From positions 1 to 6,376 of the forward strand of contig JAJFMS010000217.1 of the NCBI GenBank assembly GCA_020696885.1: DNA of 6,376 bases, in the 5' to 3' direction. The notes under the pieces are model-generated. The model saw only the letters and a list, made by a program, of their open reading frames with translations, did no database searches and was not told the origin of the DNA. Made by a program: the position numbers and the translations under genes. This stretch comes from Armatimonadota bacterium (GTDB lineage Bacteria > Armatimonadota > SYMT01). This document shows, in pieces, positions 4,584 to 6,376 of the stretch; position 1 is the stretch's first letter; every line of letters starts with the position of its first letter.

Positions 4584-5436
4584 ACAGGAGGTGGTCCCAG
4601 AACATCTCCACCGGGTGTTCGCCGTCGTAGAGGGCTACGCGCAGGCGGGCGCCGAGGAGGAGCTCGGCCAGGGGGGCCGTGGCCGGTCCCCATTCGTCCC
4701 GGGGGACCTGGCGCAGCGTCTCGGCCAGCTCGTAGAGGCCGCGAGCGAACCGGGCAGCGGCTTCCGGCAGGCGGTCGCGGTCCGCGGTGCGGGCGTATCC
4801 CTGCTGGGCTGCGTCCAACTCGCCCGCTACCAGGTAGCTGATCGTCTCTCCCAGGTAGGCGGCGCTCAACCGCTCCGGCAGCGCTTCGGGAGGGGAGGAG
4901 CGCTTCAGCAGCTCGCCGGCTTCCCGGAAGGCGCGCGCGGCTTCCCGAGCCCTCGCGGTCTCCACCAGTTGCTGACCCCGCCGCCACGCCGCGGCGCCGA
5001 ACAGCTCCGCGGCAGGGCCGGTCACCCCCGGGGAAGGCGCCAGGTCCGGGACGCGGCCGCCGCGCAGCTCTACCGAGAGCAGGCTGGCAGTGTGGGACGC
5101 CTCTCCGGGCGCCTGCGCTAGGGCCGCGCCGAGGTGCTGTCGGGCTCCGGTCAGGTCTCCCTGCCGGGCCAGCGCCAGCCCCAGCAGCCGCTCCACGCCG
5201 GGCACGTCCGGACGGGCCTCCAGCAGGGGGCGCAGCAGGTCCGCAGCGAGCTCGAACTGGCGCACGGAATAGAGCCAGGCCGCGCGGCGGAAGGTCGGAT
5301 CCGGCGCAGCGTCGGGCGCCGCGCCGGCCGGTACAGGGGCGGCGGGAGGGGGATCGGCAGGAGCCGCGGGAGCGGCCGGAGAGGCGGGCTCGCCGCGCTT
5401 CCGGAGGTCCAGATGTTGCCACCGCCCCTTGTTCAT
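4582..5436 (-). CDS. TPR-containing protein of unknown function
   Basis: I recognise the fold but not the specific protein. It has 284 residues. A short basic head (MNKGRWQHLDLRKRGE) leads into an Ala/Pro-rich low-complexity stretch (about 17-46). Helical TPR-like repeats follow: AAWLYSVRQFELAADLLRPL (52-71) and GVERLLGLALARQGDLTGAR (80-99). Further helix pairs with TPR-like spacing cover roughly 140-240, for example REAARAFREAGELLKR (164-179). The C-terminus, VALYDGEHPVEMFWDHLL, is rich in aromatic and acidic residues. There is no signal peptide, membrane span or catalytic motif, so a cytoplasmic protein-protein scaffold is likely. The ATG at 5436 is the best start: upstream codons in this frame read through promoter-like DNA, and the protein-like pattern begins here. 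The ribosome binding site is poor. It is divergent from the transketolase gene and convergent with mgtE. A shared promoter region with transketolase does not show a shared job. Confidence 0.8.
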   Translation of the reverse strand: MNKGRWQHLDLRKRGEPASPAAPAAPADPPPAAPVPAGAAPDAAPDPTFRRAAWLYSVRQFELAADLLRPLLEARPDVPGVERLLGLALARQGDLTGARQHLGAALAQAPGEASHTASLLSVELRGGRVPDLAPSPGVTGPAAELFGAAAWRRGQQLVETARAREAARAFREAGELLKRSSPPEALPERLSAAYLGETISYLVAGELDAAQQGYARTADRDRLPEAAARFARGLYELAETLRQVPRDEWGPATAPLAELLLGARLRVALYDGEHPVEMFWDHLL

Positions 5437-5493
5437 TTGATGATAAACTTTGCCCGGCCTCGCCGCAGGACGGTTGAGGACCCTTCCCGAGCG

Positions 5494-5502
5494 ATTGTAC
5501 CA
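5494..5502 (-). promoter_or_regulatory. Extended -10 promoter of the TPR gene
   Basis: The minus strand reads TGG then TACAAT (5494-5502). This is an extended -10 with five of six consensus bases, placed about 60 bases before the ATG at 5436. The -35 region (CGCTGC at 17-base spacing) is poor, which is tolerated when the TGn extension is present. It is the best promoter match in the window. Confidence 0.45.
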
Positions 5503-5654
5503 CAGGGCCGGGCAGCGCAGCGAGGCGGCTGCCGAGCGCGTAGGTCTCCCCGACCTTGGCCCCCATGCCGATCCAGGCCGCACCTGGACCGCTTTCAAGC
5601 TGTTCTTCACGCGCTTTATGGCCGGTTTCCGCCTCGGCTGCTGCCACCGGCCCC

Positions 5655-5660
5655 GGAGAG
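5655..5660 (+). promoter_or_regulatory. Ribosome binding site of the transketolase gene
   Basis: GGAGAG lies ten bases before the ATG at 5671. The spacing is slightly long, but it supports this start, from which the family's N-terminal helix follows within about 15 residues. Confidence 0.5.
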
Positions 5661-5670
5661 TTTCACACCC

Positions 5671-6376
5671 ATGGCAACCACCGCCGAACCCCAGGCCGGG
5701 CTGTCCGTCCAGCAGTTGGAGGATAAGGCACGGCTCCTGCGCAAGCACATCGTCGAGATGACCACGGAAGCCGGCTCGGGACACCCCAGCAGCTCGTTTT
5801 CGTGCACCGAGATCGTCACGGCGCTGTACTTCACGGGGATCCTGCACCACGATCCGCAGAACCCGACCGACCCGGATCGGGACCGCTTCATCCTGAGCAA
5901 GGGGCATGCCGTGCCCGCGCAGTACGCCGCGATGGCGGAGACCGGCTACTTCCCGGCGGCAGACCTGCTGACCCTCCGCAAGCTGGGCAGCCCGCTGGAA
6001 GGCCACCCGAATGCCCGGCGCCTGCCCGGCATCGAGGCGCCCACCGGCTCCCTGGGCCAGGGCCTCTCCATCGGCGTGGGAATGGCGCTGGCAGCCCGCC
6101 TGGATAAGGGCGACTGGCGCACCTGGGTGGTGATGGGTGACGGCGAGATCGACGAGGGCCAGATCTGGGAAGCGGCGCTCTCCGCCGCGAAGTACGGTCT
6201 GGACAACCTGGTCGCCATCGTGGACGCCAACACCGCCCAGCAGACCGGCTACACCAAGGACGTGCTCCCGACCGAGTCCAAGGTCGACAAGTGGGCTGCG
6301 TTCGGCTGGGAAGTCCAGGAAGTGGACGGCCACGATTTCAACGCGCTCCTCCCGGCACTGGAGAAAGCCCGGAGCG
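5671..6376 (+). CDS. Transketolase, N-terminal (split-type) subunit, partial at window end
   Basis: Reading from ATG gives 235 residues before the window ends. The sequence matches the thiamine-diphosphate-binding half of transketolase. It has EAGSGHP (33-39), the substrate-side motif SKGHA (76-80), EGHP (110-113), the loop GSLGQGLS (126-133), and the cofactor and Mg2+ motif beginning GDGE at 156-159 with EGQIWEA at 162-168 and ending VDAN at 184-187. Transketolase moves two-carbon units between sugar phosphates in the non-oxidative pentose phosphate or Calvin pathway, in the cytoplasm. The opening (EDKARLLRKHIVEMTTEAGSGHP) resembles the separately encoded N-terminal subunits (about 270-290 residues) rather than full-length TktA, whose start usually reads like AIRALSMDAV. 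If so, the C-terminal pyrimidine-binding subunit should follow just outside the window. Unusual residues are GHPSSSFS where GHPGGSLS is common, and DANTAQQTG where split subunits usually read D-N-Q-DG. The family is secure; split versus full-length is inferred. Confidence 0.93.
   Translation, partial: MATTAEPQAGLSVQQLEDKARLLRKHIVEMTTEAGSGHPSSSFSCTEIVTALYFTGILHHDPQNPTDPDRDRFILSKGHAVPAQYAAMAETGYFPAADLLTLRKLGSPLEGHPNARRLPGIEAPTGSLGQGLSIGVGMALAARLDKGDWRTWVVMGDGEIDEGQIWEAALSAAKYGLDNLVAIVDANTAQQTGYTKDVLPTESKVDKWAAFGWEVQEVDGHDFNALLPALEKARS

Noticed and set aside
5437..6333. Upstream extension of the TPR frame through the transketolase gene on the minus strand
   Set aside because: The frame stays open only because of base composition. 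The stretch opposite transketolase shows no motif, and a credible ATG with an upstream -10 box sits at 5436.

Overview
The window is very G+C-rich (about two thirds by eye, not counted). It carries five protein genes, two of them cut by the window edges, and three long non-coding stretches (about 350, 560 and 470 bases). No tRNA, rRNA, CRISPR array, insertion sequence or phage gene could be supported. The gene content is ordinary bacterial housekeeping. High G+C, a TTG start behind a perfect AGGAGG, and short G-rich tandem repeats placed just after genes would suit a high-GC environmental phylum such as Gemmatimonadota. That placement is a weak impression and no gene here proves it.

Layout. 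On the minus strand, 1-701 is the N-terminal part of a GAF-PAS sensor protein whose output domain lies outside the window. Bases 702-1055 hold a large nested inverted repeat built from degenerate 8-bp units. On the minus strand, 1056-2198 is an Mrp/ApbC-type Fe-S carrier ATPase. Bases 2199-2756, between the divergent starts of mrp and mgtE, are rich in inverted repeats. These include a perfect 15-bp pair 123 bases apart and a perfect 15-bp-arm hairpin in the mgtE leader. On the plus strand, 2757-4112 is a full-length MgtE magnesium channel. A 7-bp tandem repeat starts directly after its stop codon. Bases 4113-4581, between convergent gene ends, contain a string of GC hairpins. On the minus strand, 4582-5436 is a TPR-containing protein of unknown function. 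It is divergent from 5671-6376 (plus strand), the N-terminal part of a split-type transketolase.

Functional links. The genes do not form one pathway. Mrp delivers Fe-S clusters, MgtE handles Mg2+ uptake, and transketolase needs Mg2+ and thiamine diphosphate for pentose-phosphate carbon shuffling. The GAF-PAS protein is a sensor of unknown input. Each gene probably has its own promoter, because gaps are long and orientations alternate.

What is most worth a second look is the non-coding DNA. The main items are the octamer inverted repeat (862-976), the heptamer repeat after mgtE (4114-4139), and the alternative-pairing ladder upstream of mgtE (2368-2548). Two proteins also depart from family motifs: MgtE in its second CBS domain and Mrp in its N-terminal domain. 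I see no clear sign of an undescribed multi-gene system.
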